From contig NZ_WURB01000023.1 of the NCBI RefSeq assembly GCF_009830105.1, positions 1 through 64,000 on the forward strand: 64,000 bases of DNA, in the 5' to 3' direction. The notes below the pieces were generated by a model, which did no database searches, had not been told where the DNA came from, and saw nothing but the letters and a program-made list of their open reading frames with translations. Shown here one piece after another: positions 38,239 through 46,396 of this stretch (the first letter of the stretch is position 1; the number at the start of each line of letters is the position of its first letter). Position numbers and translations under genes: made by a program. The DNA is from Microvirga makkahensis. Lineage in GTDB: Bacteria > Pseudomonadota > Alphaproteobacteria > Rhizobiales > Beijerinckiaceae.

Positions 38239-38733
38239 TTGCGATTGAGCTTGCTGGCCGTGGGCCGTGTCAAGAGCGGCCCCGAACGGGAGCTGGTCGA
38301 GCGGTACAGGCAGAGGATCGACGGCATAGGCCGGACCTTGGGTCTAGGTGGCCTCGACATTGTCGAGTTGCCGGAAAGCCGGGCGCGCCGGGACGGCGAC
38401 CGCCGCGCTGAAGAGGCCGCGGCCCTCCTGGAAAAGGCCGGATCCTCCGTGCTGATCGTCTTTGACGAACGCGGCAGGACTCCCTCGAGCGAAGCCTTCG
38501 CCGAGCGAATCAGGCGGTGGCGCGACGAGGGCCGCTCCGGAGTGGCCTGCGTCATCGGCGGGCCCGACGGGCTCGATCCCAAGATCCGCCAGCGTGCCGA
38601 GCTCGTCGTGTCCTTCGGTGCGCTCACGATGCCGCATCAGATCGTCCGGGCACTCGTCGCCGAACAACTCTATAGGGCGCTGACAATCATTGCCGGGCAC
38701 CCTTATCATCGTGCGGGTCACGATGATTCCTGA
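38239..38733 (+). CDS. rlmH: 23S rRNA (pseudouridine-1915-N3)-methyltransferase RlmH
   Basis: 164 residues from TTG 38239, matching the family start MRLSLLAVGRVKSGPE. SPOUT-class methyltransferase with the trefoil-knot motifs VLIVFDERGRTPSSEAFA, CVIGGPDGLD and LVVSFGALTMPHQIVRALVAEQLYRALTIIAGHPYHR (split). Acts on helix 69 of 23S rRNA in the assembled ribosome. Four bases before the EnvC-like gene. Confidence 0.95.
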   Translation: MRLSLLAVGRVKSGPERELVERYRQRIDGIGRTLGLGGLDIVELPESRARRDGDRRAEEAAALLEKAGSSVLIVFDERGRTPSSEAFAERIRRWRDEGRSGVACVIGGPDGLDPKIRQRAELVVSFGALTMPHQIVRALVAEQLYRALTIIAGHPYHRAGHDDS

Positions 38734-38736
38734 AGA

Positions 38737-40092
38737 ATGGTCCGTTTCAGCTCTTTCCCCTCCCGCAAGGCTCTGAGCTTTGCCGCATGCCTGGCCGTCT
38801 CCGCCCTGGGGCCCGTATGGGCCCAGCAGGTGCCTGCACCCATGCCCGGGGCACCCCAGGTATCCCCGGAGACGGAAGAGGAGAAAAAGAAGCGCCAGAA
38901 CGACCTCAAGGTCCTGGAAGAGGCGATGAACGCGAGCGCCGAGGCCCAGAAGCGCCTCGCGGCCGAGATCGAAGAGATCAAGAGCGACCGGGCCAAACTC
39001 AATGCGACCCTGATCGAAACCGCAGGCCGGGTTCGGAACACCGAGGACCGGATCCGGGGTCTGGAGCAGCGGCTCCAGACCCTGACCGCGTCCGAGACAG
39101 CCATCCGCCGTTCTCTCGAGAGCCGCCGGGAGGTGATCGTGGAGGTGTTCGCGGCGCTCCAGCGCATGGGCCGCCGCCCGCCACCCGCAGTCCTAGTGCG
39201 CCCGGAAGACATGCTTGAGGCCGTGCGGGCCTCCATTATGCTGGGCGCGGTGCTGCCCGAGCTCAGGGCCGAGGCAGAGATCCTCGCCTCCGACCTCGCC
39301 GAGCTGGTGCGCCTCAAGGACGCCATCGCCACCGACCGCTCCACTCTCGACAAGGAGCTGACCGCCTTGAACGGCGAGCAGCAGCGCCTGACCGCGCTGA
39401 TGGCCGCCCGCCAAAGCCGGATGGCCGAGGTGGAGCGCAGCATCGGGGCGGAGCGCGGCAAGGCGGCGGAGCTGGCCCGCGAGGCGGACACCCTCAAGGA
39501 GCTGATCGATCGGATGGAGGCGGAAATCGCCGGAGCCCAGAGGGCTGCCGAGGAGGCCCGAAAGGCCGCCGAGGCCCAGGAGCGCGAGGCCAAGGAGCGT
39601 TTTGCGCAGGCAGCGTTCCGCGATCCGGCTCGTCTGGCTCCGAAGGTTCCGTTTCCCGAGACGAAGGGCTTGCTTCCCAGGCCCGTCAGCGGTGAAGTTT
39701 CCCTGGACTTCGGGGCGGATGACGGCTACGGCGGAACGACGCGCGGCATTTCGATCACGACCCGTCCGAAGGCGGCTGTTGTATCACCGGCGGATGGCTG
39801 GGTCGCCTTCGCCGGACCCTTCCGATCCTATGGTCGACTCTTGATCATCAACGCAGGCGGGGGATATTATATTCTTCTGGCCGGTATGGACCAGATCAAC
39901 GTCGATGTTGGGCAATTCGTGCTCGCTGGCGAGCCAGTCGCAACCATGGGGGATGCTCCTCTCATGAGTTTGACCGGATCCGCCATAGAAAAGAACAATC
40001 CCGTCCTCTATGTTGAGTTCAGGAAAGACGGCGGTTCGATCGACCCAGGTCCCTGGTGGGCGAAATCGCAAAGCGAAAAGGTTCGCGGATAA
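38737..40092 (+). CDS. EnvC-like murein hydrolase activator (coiled-coil plus degenerate M23 domain)
   Basis: 451 residues. A signal peptide of ~30 residues (ALSFAACLAVSALGPVWAQQ) sends it to the periplasm. Residues ~45-295 form a long coiled coil with heptad-like charged repeats. The C-terminal ~125 residues are a LytM/M23 fold (GLLPRPVSGEVSLDFGADDG ... GWVAFAGPFRSYGRLLIINAGGGYYILLAGM ... NPVLYVEFR). The zinc-binding histidines of active M23 peptidases (HxH near the end) are absent (YAHL is LAGM, HLHFE is VLYVEF), as in E. coli EnvC, so it should activate amidases during division rather than cut murein. Overlaps ctpA by 1 bp. Confidence 0.88.
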   Translation: MVRFSSFPSRKALSFAACLAVSALGPVWAQQVPAPMPGAPQVSPETEEEKKKRQNDLKVLEEAMNASAEAQKRLAAEIEEIKSDRAKLNATLIETAGRVRNTEDRIRGLEQRLQTLTASETAIRRSLESRREVIVEVFAALQRMGRRPPPAVLVRPEDMLEAVRASIMLGAVLPELRAEAEILASDLAELVRLKDAIATDRSTLDKELTALNGEQQRLTALMAARQSRMAEVERSIGAERGKAAELAREADTLKELIDRMEAEIAGAQRAAEEARKAAEAQEREAKERFAQAAFRDPARLAPKVPFPETKGLLPRPVSGEVSLDFGADDGYGGTTRGISITTRPKAAVVSPADGWVAFAGPFRSYGRLLIINAGGGYYILLAGMDQINVDVGQFVLAGEPVATMGDAPLMSLTGSAIEKNNPVLYVEFRKDGGSIDPGPWWAKSQSEKVRG

Positions 40093-41405
40093 TGCGCAAA
40101 CTCTCCCTATTGATTCTCGGTGTGGCTATCGGCGCAGGCAGCGCGACCATGGTGTCGCAGACGAGCCTGATGACGTCGGGCGCGGTTGCCGCCTCGGCCG
40201 ATACCTATCGTCAGCTGAGCCTTTTCGGAGACGTCTTCGAAAAGGTCCGTACGGATTATGTCGAGAAGCCCGACGAGTCGAAGCTCGTCGAATCGGCCAT
40301 CAACGGCATGTTGACATCGCTTGATCCGCATTCGAGCTTCATGGATGCCAAGAGTTTCCGTGACATGCAGGTGCAGACCCGCGGCGAGTTCGGAGGCCTG
40401 GGCATTGAGGTCACGATGGAAGACGGGCTCGTGAAGGTGGTCGCGCCCATCGACGACACCCCGGCTTCTCGCGCCGGGATCATGGCCAATGACATCATTA
40501 CCCAGATCGACGGGGAGCAGGTTCAGGGCCTCAACCTGAATCAGGCGGTCGACAAGATGCGCGGCCCGGTCAATTCCTCCGTCACGCTGAAGATCCAGCG
40601 CAAGGAGGCCAAGGATCCCATCGAGGTGAAGCTCACCCGTGAGACGATCAAGGTTCGTCCGGTGCGCGCTCGTGTCGAGGGCGATATCGGGGTTCTGCGC
40701 GTCACGCAGTTCAACGAGCAGACCTACGAGGCCCTGCGCACGGGCATCGAGAAGCTCACCCAGGAGATCGGCGCCGACAAGGTGGCGGGCTTCGTCATCG
40801 ACCTGCGCAACAATCCGGGCGGCCTGCTCGACCAGGCGATCATGGTTTCCGATGCCTTCCTCGACCGCGGTGAGATCGTCTCGACCCGCAGCCGCAACGC
40901 CGAGGATACGCAGCGCTTCAGCGCCAAGGCAGGCGACCTGACCAAGGGCAAGCCTCTCGTCGTGCTCGTGAACGGCGGCTCGGCTTCGGCGTCGGAGATC
41001 GTGGCCGGCGCACTGCAGGACCACAAGCGTGCGACGGTGCTGGGCACCCGCTCCTTCGGCAAGGGCTCTGTGCAGACCATCATTCCGCTCGGGGGCAACG
41101 GCGCAGTGCGCCTGACGACGGCGCGCTACTACACCCCGTCGGGTCGCTCGATTCAGGCCAAGGGCATCGATCCGGACATCGAGGTGTTGCAGGATGTGCC
41201 TGAGGAACTGAAGGGCAAGGACGAGACCAAGGGCGAAGCCGGCCTGCGCGGTCATCTTCAGAATGGCAGCGACAAGGAAGAGCGTGGCGGCTCCTCCGCT
41301 TACGTTCCGCCGGATCCGGCCAAGGACAAGCAGTTGCTCGCGGCCTACGACCTCCTCCATGGCGTGCGCAAGGGCGCTGCCAACGCGACGACGGCTCCGA
41401 ACTGA
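40092..41405 (+). CDS. ctpA: Carboxy-terminal processing protease, S41 family
   Basis: 437 residues from ATG 40092, which overlaps the previous TAA. An N-terminal hydrophobic segment (LSLLILGVAIGAGSATMV) serves as signal or anchor to the periplasm. PDZ domain near residues 85-170 (GEFGGLGIEVTMEDGLVKVVAPIDDTPASRAG). Catalytic serine in NGGSASASEIVAGALQDH near residue 300 and general-base lysine in GTRSFGKGSVQT about 25 residues on. Pairing with an EnvC-like gene is common in alphaproteobacteria. Confidence 0.95.
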   Translation: MRKLSLLILGVAIGAGSATMVSQTSLMTSGAVAASADTYRQLSLFGDVFEKVRTDYVEKPDESKLVESAINGMLTSLDPHSSFMDAKSFRDMQVQTRGEFGGLGIEVTMEDGLVKVVAPIDDTPASRAGIMANDIITQIDGEQVQGLNLNQAVDKMRGPVNSSVTLKIQRKEAKDPIEVKLTRETIKVRPVRARVEGDIGVLRVTQFNEQTYEALRTGIEKLTQEIGADKVAGFVIDLRNNPGGLLDQAIMVSDAFLDRGEIVSTRSRNAEDTQRFSAKAGDLTKGKPLVVLVNGGSASASEIVAGALQDHKRATVLGTRSFGKGSVQTIIPLGGNGAVRLTTARYYTPSGRSIQAKGIDPDIEVLQDVPEELKGKDETKGEAGLRGHLQNGSDKEERGGSSAYVPPDPAKDKQLLAAYDLLHGVRKGAANATTAPN

Positions 41406-41432
41406 GCCGAAGGACAGCGCGAAAATCATCTG

Positions 41433-41461
41433 GCCTGGCGGCACGACCGCCAGGCTTTTTC
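41433..41461 (+). terminator. Rho-independent terminator after ctpA
   Basis: Perfect 9-bp stem GCCTGGCGG / CCGCCAGGC with loop CACGA (41433-41455), then TTTTTC. It closes the obgE-to-ctpA run, leaving rppH with its own promoter. Confidence 0.92.
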
Positions 41462-41609
41462 ATTCGGGCTTTGACAACCGCGCGGAATAGCTTGTGCGGG
41501 CCTCTCCGAAGCGGCACTCTTGAAGCTCGACCTTTGGAACCATCGACCGCAGCCGACGATGATTGAATGATCGGTGAACGAGGGGGCAAGGCAAAGGAGT
41601 GAGTGTCCG

Positions 41610-42149
41610 ATGAGAAGCGCCAAAAGCCAGCAGAGCCGGAAGGAGCTGCCCTATCGCTCCTGCGTTGGCGTCATGCTGCTCAACAAGCAGGGTCAAGTTT
41701 TCATCGGACGGCGTCACTCCGATGCCAGCGATCAGGTCGCCGACGGTTATGCGTGGCAGATGCCCCAAGGCGGCATCGATCCGGGCGAGGATCCTTACCA
41801 GGCCGCCTTGCGTGAATTGTATGAGGAAACCAGCGTTCGCTCTGTAAGCCTGCTCGCAGAGGCGCCTGATTGGTATTCATACGACCTGCCGTCCATGGTG
41901 GCCGGACGCGCATGGCGTGGTCGCTACCGCGGTCAGACACAAAAATGGTTCGCCTTCCGCTTCGAAGGCGACGAGAGCGAGATCAACATCAGCCAGCCGG
42001 GTGGCGGGCACCACAGACCCGAGTTCAATGAGTGGCGCTGGGAAGACATGCACCGTCTGCCGGAGTTGATCATTCCTTTCAAGCGCGGCGTTTACGAGAA
42101 TGTCGTCGCGGCATTCAGCCATTTGGTGCCGCAAGTTACGAGAGCCTGA
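41610..42149 (+). CDS. rppH: RNA pyrophosphohydrolase (Nudix)
   Basis: 179 residues from ATG 41610, behind aaggag. Removes pyrophosphate from 5' ends of mRNA and hydrolyses dinucleoside polyphosphates. [23 protein letters not shown] at the start, [14 protein letters not shown], and the Nudix box [22 protein letters not shown] (G-x5-E-x7-REL-x-EE). The Trp/Gly-rich [11 protein letters not shown] and the FNEWRW motif are RppH-specific. Confidence 0.94.
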   Translation: MRSAKSQQSRKELPYRSCVGVMLLNKQGQVFIGRRHSDASDQVADGYAWQMPQGGIDPGEDPYQAALRELYEETSVRSVSLLAEAPDWYSYDLPSMVAGRAWRGRYRGQTQKWFAFRFEGDESEINISQPGGGHHRPEFNEWRWEDMHRLPELIIPFKRGVYENVVAAFSHLVPQVTRA

Positions 42150-42327
42150 TCCTAGAGGATCGTTCTCGCTCCCGCTTCACGCTGCACAAACAGCGACGAG
42201 GCGCGAGTTGCTTGAGCGCTTTCAGACAATTGCTGTGATCGATCAGGAGGAACGCACTCTCCGCCTGAACCGAGCACGCCCCCTGTCAAAGATCTCCGCC
42301 TCTGTCCGATGCTCCATCATAGGAATA

Positions 42328-42375
42328 GAGCATCGCTTGGTGCGAGAACCGGATCCGCATTTTCGCACGATGCTC
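42328..42375. repeat. Palindromic intergenic element of the rhizobial type
   Basis: Nested inverted repeat: GAGCATC (42328-42334) and GTGCGA (42340-42345) pair with TCGCAC (42363-42368) and GATGCTC (42369-42375) around a GGATCCGCATTT-type centre. Elements of the form GAGCATCG...GTGCGAAAA...TCGCACGATGCTC are scattered between genes in many Rhizobiales genomes. Lies in the rppH-DUF1236 gap; function unknown. Confidence 0.6.
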
Positions 42376-42460
42376 CAAACCTGACGTTGCTGCGCCGGAG
42401 GGATTGCTGTCGCTCGCCTGTGCTGAAGTCGTATTCTCGACGTCACCCGAAACACGAAGG

Positions 42461-42490
42461 CATGTCCGTGTACCACATGTCCGTGTACCA
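42461..42490. repeat. 15-bp perfect tandem duplication
   Basis: catgtccgtgtacca occurs twice back to back (42461-42475 and 42476-42490), about 105 bp upstream of the DUF1236 gene. It could be a doubled operator or a simple slippage product. Confidence 0.75.
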
Positions 42491-42531
42491 ACCGCACCGT
42501 GCAGCATTAGGAATGGAACCCTCACCGACAC

Positions 42532-42573
42532 TGCCCCGTTGATACGATCATCAACGGGGCAGGGGCTGCCCCT
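42532..42573 (+). promoter_or_regulatory. Double hairpin in the leader of the DUF1236 gene
   Basis: A perfect 12-bp stem TGCCCCGTTGAT / ATCAACGGGGCA with loop ACGATC (42532-42561) is directly followed by AGGGG-CTG-CCCCT (42561-42573). No T-tract follows, so classic termination is unlikely. The ribosome-binding site ggagg (42582-42586) and ATG (42595) come right after. Suggests mRNA stabilisation or translational control. Confidence 0.55.
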
Positions 42574-42594
42574 CGACATATGGAGGGTTTTTCA

Positions 42595-43233
42595 ATGCGT
42601 GTAGCTTTGTTGACGACGGTTGCTGCGGCTGCGCTTTCCTTAAGCGTAGCAGCCATCGCTCAAACGAGCGGTAGCACCGGTGGAACGTCTGGCGGCGCAT
42701 CGGGCAGCGTTTCCGGCAGCACCTCCGGCGGAACGTCCGGCACGACCTCGGGAGGTATGTCTGGAACGAGTTCTGGCACCACGTCAGTGGAAACCTCGGG
42801 AGGTACATCTGGGGGAACTTCGACCGGTATATCCGGCGGAACGTCAGGCACGTCCAGCGGGACGATGGGTGGCACCTCGGATAGCACATCCGGCTCGGCC
42901 AGCGGAGCGGCGAGCACGCAGAGCGGCGCAGCCAGCACCACCGGCAGTACGACCAGCTCCACCAACATCAACGTAACGAGCGAGCAGCGCACGGAAATCA
43001 CACGCGCCTTCAGCAGCGTGAACGTGGAGCCGGTCACGAACGTGAACTTCTCGGTGAGCGTAGGCACCGTCGTTCCGGACACTATCGTCACTCGCCTGAA
43101 TGCATGCCCGAGCGAGGTGGTGCGCATCCTCAGTGGATTGCCGGAATGCCGCTATGTGATCGTGCGCGATCAGGTTGTGATCGTCGAACCCAAGACGCGA
43201 AAGATCGTAACAGTCATCGAGCGTCGAGGTTAA
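42595..43233 (+). CDS. Secreted Gly/Ser/Thr-rich protein with C-terminal DUF1236 domain
   Basis: 212 residues from ATG 42595, which has ggagg 8 bases upstream. Signal peptide MRVALLTTVAAAALSLSVAAIAQ (cut near residue 22). Residues ~23-120 are a low-complexity run of TSGG/SGTTSGG units, likely a flexible linker or surface tether. The last ~85 residues (EITRAFSSVNVEP ... VNFSVSVGTVVPDTI ... VIVRDQVVIVEPKTRKIVTVI) match DUF1236, a small periplasmic beta domain abundant in Bradyrhizobium and Methylobacteriaceae. Function unknown. A pair of cysteines (ACPSEV, LPECRY) may form a disulfide. Confidence 0.85.
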   Translation: MRVALLTTVAAAALSLSVAAIAQTSGSTGGTSGGASGSVSGSTSGGTSGTTSGGMSGTSSGTTSVETSGGTSGGTSTGISGGTSGTSSGTMGGTSDSTSGSASGAASTQSGAASTTGSTTSSTNINVTSEQRTEITRAFSSVNVEPVTNVNFSVSVGTVVPDTIVTRLNACPSEVVRILSGLPECRYVIVRDQVVIVEPKTRKIVTVIERRG

Positions 43234-43311
43234 GGTTATCGTTCAAGACCAATACGACAGCGCCCGTGGCCAATACCCGGTCACGGGCGCGTGCTTTCAA
43301 GGTACCTTCAC

Positions 43312-43494
43312 TCAGGCGGCGTGCGAGAACTCGTCCTTGCACCCTTGCGATTCCTGCTGGGATATCATTGCAATGGCGATCCGGGCATAGTGGCGGAATT
43401 CCTCTTTCAGAAACTCCGGCTCTGCATCCCACAGCAGCGCATCGTCCTCGGCCTCGTAGAGCGCGCGAGCGACATATTCGACTTCCTGGTCCAT
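43312..43494 (-). CDS. Small acidic protein of unknown function
   Basis: 60 residues preceded by aagggg 8 bases before ATG. MDQEVEYVARALYEAEDD followed by FLKEEFRHYARIAIAMI gives two amphipathic helices, the pattern of a short helical hypothetical protein frequent in Rhizobiales. No membrane segment and no signal peptide. A longer overlapping frame in another phase (43214-43864) has no such features. Function unknown. Confidence 0.6.
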   Translation of the reverse strand: MDQEVEYVARALYEAEDDALLWDAEPEFLKEEFRHYARIAIAMISQQESQGCKDEFSHAA

Positions 43495-43983
43495 GATAGT
43501 GCCCCTTGATGCGTAGGTGATTACTTCTTGCGGCCCCTTGCGACGCGCTGCCGCGGGAGCGCCAGCGCGTGGAAGGGATATGGCCGTGTAACGAAATCCA
43601 TTTGCCTAAAAAGTTCCCGATTCGGCAAAGGTGCAAAAGGGGTAACTCAACAGAGCTAACACTTCCGGTCCGATCAAGCCCTGCCACATGCCACCGCCCA
43701 TGGCTCCCGGCAGTCCTAGGAGTCTCAGCAGACGAAGCGGAGCAATTGGAGCTGATCGGCAAGTGATGATGTCCCTGGTTCCAAGCGCATCGTGCGGCCC
43801 TTCGGCTTCGCATCAAGCGTATGCTCCCGGTCGGCAGAGACGGCCGGTGGGGCTGAGCGAGCACAGACGAAACTCAGTGAGGACTTGACCCCATTAGGGT
43901 GCCGAGAGCGCGACCGGTGAAGTCTCGCGGGACTGCACCGCCTCGTCGGGACGAAGAGGTGCAGCAATGCGGATCCCGGTTCG
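43495..43983. other. Intergenic region of ~490 bp
   Basis: No protein family is recognisable in any frame. The left part should hold the promoter of the small minus-strand gene at 43312-43494; the right end holds a hairpin behind the RTX gene (listed separately). Confidence 0.5.
43933..43964 (-). terminator. Hairpin downstream of the RTX gene, possible terminator
   Basis: CTGCACC-G-CCTCGTC / GACGAAGAGGTGCAG form a long imperfect stem with a GG loop, 20 bp after the RTX stop on the minus strand. It lacks a U-tract, so it may act with Rho or only protect the transcript end. Confidence 0.45.
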
Positions 43984-44733
43984 TTAGACGATGTAGAGAT
44001 AGCTCATGTCGGCAGCGTGACCGGCACCGGTCAGAATTATACCTGCCTCAAACTGATCGTCGTCGTTGAGATCCGACAGCAGGTATCCGGTGTCGGTTCC
44101 GGAGTTGTACAGAAACACGTGTGTCATGCTTGTGCCTGGGAATAGTGCTTCGGCGTCGCGGGCCGCAGCGGCAATCGAAGTCGCGCTTGTGCTGGCTTCA
44201 CGGTAGTTGGCCGAGGTCGCCTGAATGCTCATGTCGATCCAGTCGTCGAATGCGCTCCAGTCGGAAATTCTGTCGGCGGTCGCGGTTGTGATGCCAGAGG
44301 TGCCGGAATAGAACACGAACACATCGTCCCCCGTCCCGCCGCTGAGCAGATCCCGGCCGCTTCCCCCGTCGAGAATGTCGGCACCGGAATAGCCGGAGAG
44401 GTAATCCTGGCCCGAGCCTCCATACAGGTCGTCGTAGCCTGAATCGCCATAGAGGCTATCGTTGCCGCTCTCGCCGAAAAGCCAATCCGCGCCGTATCCG
44501 CCGACCAGGGTGTCGTTCCCGGAGCCGCCGTAGAGATCGTCGATGTCATTCTCGCCGTTCAGGTAATCGTTGCCGTCGCCGCCGAAGAGAATGTCGTATC
44601 CCCATCCCCCATAGATGTCGTCATCCGCACCGAGGCCATAGATGTCGTCATCGCCGTCGAATCCCTCGATCAGGTCAGAGGCTGCCGTGCCGTAGATCAG
44701 GTTAGGCCAGTCGTCGCCGTAGATTATCGCCAT
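43984..44733 (-). CDS. RTX calcium-binding protein composed almost entirely of nonapeptide repeats
   Basis: 249 residues from ATG 44733, with ggaggag 5 bases upstream. Residues ~5-140 are consecutive GGxGxDxLxG/YG units (DDDIYGLGADDDIYGGWGYD, GGSGNDTLVGGYGADWLFG and so on), a calcium-dependent beta-roll. The remainder (GDDVFVFYSGTSG ... DRISDWSAFDDWIDMS ... VFLYNSGTDTGYLLSDLNDDDQFEAGIILTG) is the RTX C-terminal secretion module. There is no enzymatic domain, so it is probably an exported calcium-binding or biofilm protein. Secretion genes are not in the window. A conserved repeated non-coding module lies 230 bp upstream. Confidence 0.88.
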   Translation of the reverse strand: MAIIYGDDWPNLIYGTAASDLIEGFDGDDDIYGLGADDDIYGGWGYDILFGGDGNDYLNGENDIDDLYGGSGNDTLVGGYGADWLFGESGNDSLYGDSGYDDLYGGSGQDYLSGYSGADILDGGSGRDLLSGGTGDDVFVFYSGTSGITTATADRISDWSAFDDWIDMSIQATSANYREASTSATSIAAAARDAEALFPGTSMTHVFLYNSGTDTGYLLSDLNDDDQFEAGIILTGAGHAADMSYLYIV

Positions 44734-44961
44734 TGTCTCCTCCGCAATCCTGCCCCAGTCCCCTGCTTGCTCCTCACGACTGCTTGGCCGGCGCCACCGC
44801 TCGTTCCCGGGCGCGCGTTGAGAATAGCCGGATGACAGTATGAAACGAGGACCGAATTGTGACCGGGCGGACTGCGCCCGGACGTGGGTCAGGGGGACGG
44901 GAGCCGGGGAGCGGCGGCGCTCGTCCGAGCGAGCATGGCGCCGAAACGGATATCTCAGCAC

Positions 44962-45180
44962 AAAGGCTCCAGAAATTGGAGCCGACTTCATCGAGGATGT
45001 CGGAATGGTGCCCATCGCCGGGGCAAGTCTATACAGGAGGTTCAATCGGTTACGTCGAGTGGGACAGTCGAAACGTTCCACACAGTTCCAGGACTTTTTG
45101 CCTCGATTGTCCCACCATCGATCGCGCTGGATACGCTCAAAAGAGAACCGCCGCACCGGCTGGTCCCCGGAACCGCGGAA
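44962..45180 (-). repeat. ~215-bp non-coding module, copy A (other copy at 62550-62765)
   Basis: Two stretches of this window align at roughly 70-75 % by eye with the same spacing. Best conserved on the minus strand: GGTGGGACAATCGAGGCAAA, ACTGTCCCACTCGACGTAA and GTATAGACTTGCCCCGGC. It contains an outer inverted repeat GTGGGACA/TGTCCCAC about 40 bases apart and an inner one, GGAAC/GTTTC here. Neither copy encodes a recognisable protein. Both lie on the minus strand some 170-230 bp upstream of a minus-strand gene start, here the RTX gene, which suggests a shared promoter, operator or structured leader. Confidence 0.7.
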
Positions 45181-45336
45181 CCTGCCAGGCTCCAAGTATC
45201 TAAACGTCGTCTGGGGCCGCTTTTGCAGCTACAGCATCGGCTATGCTGACGCTGTCGAAAATGAGGTCGCGGGGGTTGTTCAAAAGCATCGACCCCAAGC
45301 TGACCTTCCGATGAGCGACGTCAGGCTCGGAGATCG

Positions 45337-46295
45337 TCAGACGCTGAAGCGTTGGCGGTATTCTTGTGGTGTCAGGCCGACGATCCGGCCGAAGACCTTC
45401 CGGAACGCGCTCGCGTCCCTATAGCGGACATCCCAGGCGATCCTTTCGACCGGTGTCTCCGTAAACTGCAACAGCTCACGCGCCTTTCCGACGCGAAGGC
45501 GCTGGATGTACTTGCTGGTTGTCAATCCCGTCGCCTTTTGGAAGCGCCGGATGAAGGTCCGTGGCTCCAGCCCGGCCCGAGCGGCGAGGACGGCGAGGTT
45601 GGTTCCCTTGCCCTCGGTCGCCTGAAGCCAGTGTTGGACCTTCAGGATGGTCGCGTCGCCGTGATTGAGCTTCGGCGCGAAGGCGCTGGAGTAGCTTTGC
45701 TCCCGGCCCGGCGGGTCCACCAGGAACGTGCGGCCTCGACCATGATCGTCGGCCCGAGGAACCTGTCCACAAGTCTTAGGCTCAGATCGATCCACGCCAT
45801 CACCCCTCCTGCCGTGACGATGTCCCCGTCATCGATGAGCCTGTCGGTTTCCACCTTGGCCTCAGGAACCGGGACAGGAGCTGCTCCTCGTACGACCAAT
45901 GCGTCGTCACCGTCCTCCCTGCCATCAGTCCGGTTTCGCCGAGCAGGAAAGCCCCCTTGCAGATCGACGCGAGGGAGGTGCCCTGCGCATGCCGACCCTG
46001 GAGCCATTGGGCGTATCTCGCTGCCTGCTCCTGGGGCAATGGTGGGCCGAGTCCGGGCGGAATGGCGAGGATGGACGGGTTCCCCTCAGTCCCCGGGAGG
46101 TGTCGAAGATCCGCACCAGCTCCCCGGCCTCATCCTGCCATTCCCATGGCTGACCCGCAGGAGCCGGCGGTCGCTTTCCCGTTTCCCTCGCGCGTGCTCC
46201 TCAGCATAGGTGAGAAGGTCGGTCATGCCCAGGACCGCGGCCGCCTGGGAGCCCGGGTACAGGATGATCCCGACCTCGGGGATGCGTGTGGACAT
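45337..46295 (-). pseudogene. Frameshifted GlxA-type regulator (DJ-1/PfpI domain plus AraC helix-turn-helix)
   Basis: Pieces in different minus-strand frames make one regulator. In order: STRIPEVGIILYPGSQAAAVLGMTDLL; then, shifted, a short WEWQDEAGELVRIFDTSRG; then [13 protein letters not shown] ... [30 protein letters not shown] with the DJ-1-type nucleophile-elbow Cys; shifted again, [30 protein letters not shown]; finally the AraC domain [15 protein letters not shown] ... [27 protein letters not shown] ... [27 protein letters not shown]. At least four single-base frameshifts separate them. Such regulators usually control a divergent hydrolase, and intact hydrolase genes do follow on the plus strand. 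Sequencing error is possible but neighbouring genes are clean. Confidence 0.82.
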
Positions 46296-46396
46296 TGGCA
46301 ATATCGCCTCGGAGTTTGTCACTTTCGCCGATCATATCGTGGGGCGGAGCGCCGTATCTAGGGATCACCCTCAACGGCAACAAAGGGAAGAGCCCC

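Noticed and set aside
42595..43000. Repetitive DNA in the TSGG region considered as a CRISPR or minisatellite array
   Set aside because: The repetition is codon-level low complexity inside a secreted protein; units vary in length and there are no spacers. No CRISPR array was seen anywhere in the window.
44840..45424. Overlapping plus-strand frames across repeat copy A
   Set aside because: They do not correspond to frames conserved in copy B, and the translations are not alike between copies, which argues that the module is non-coding.
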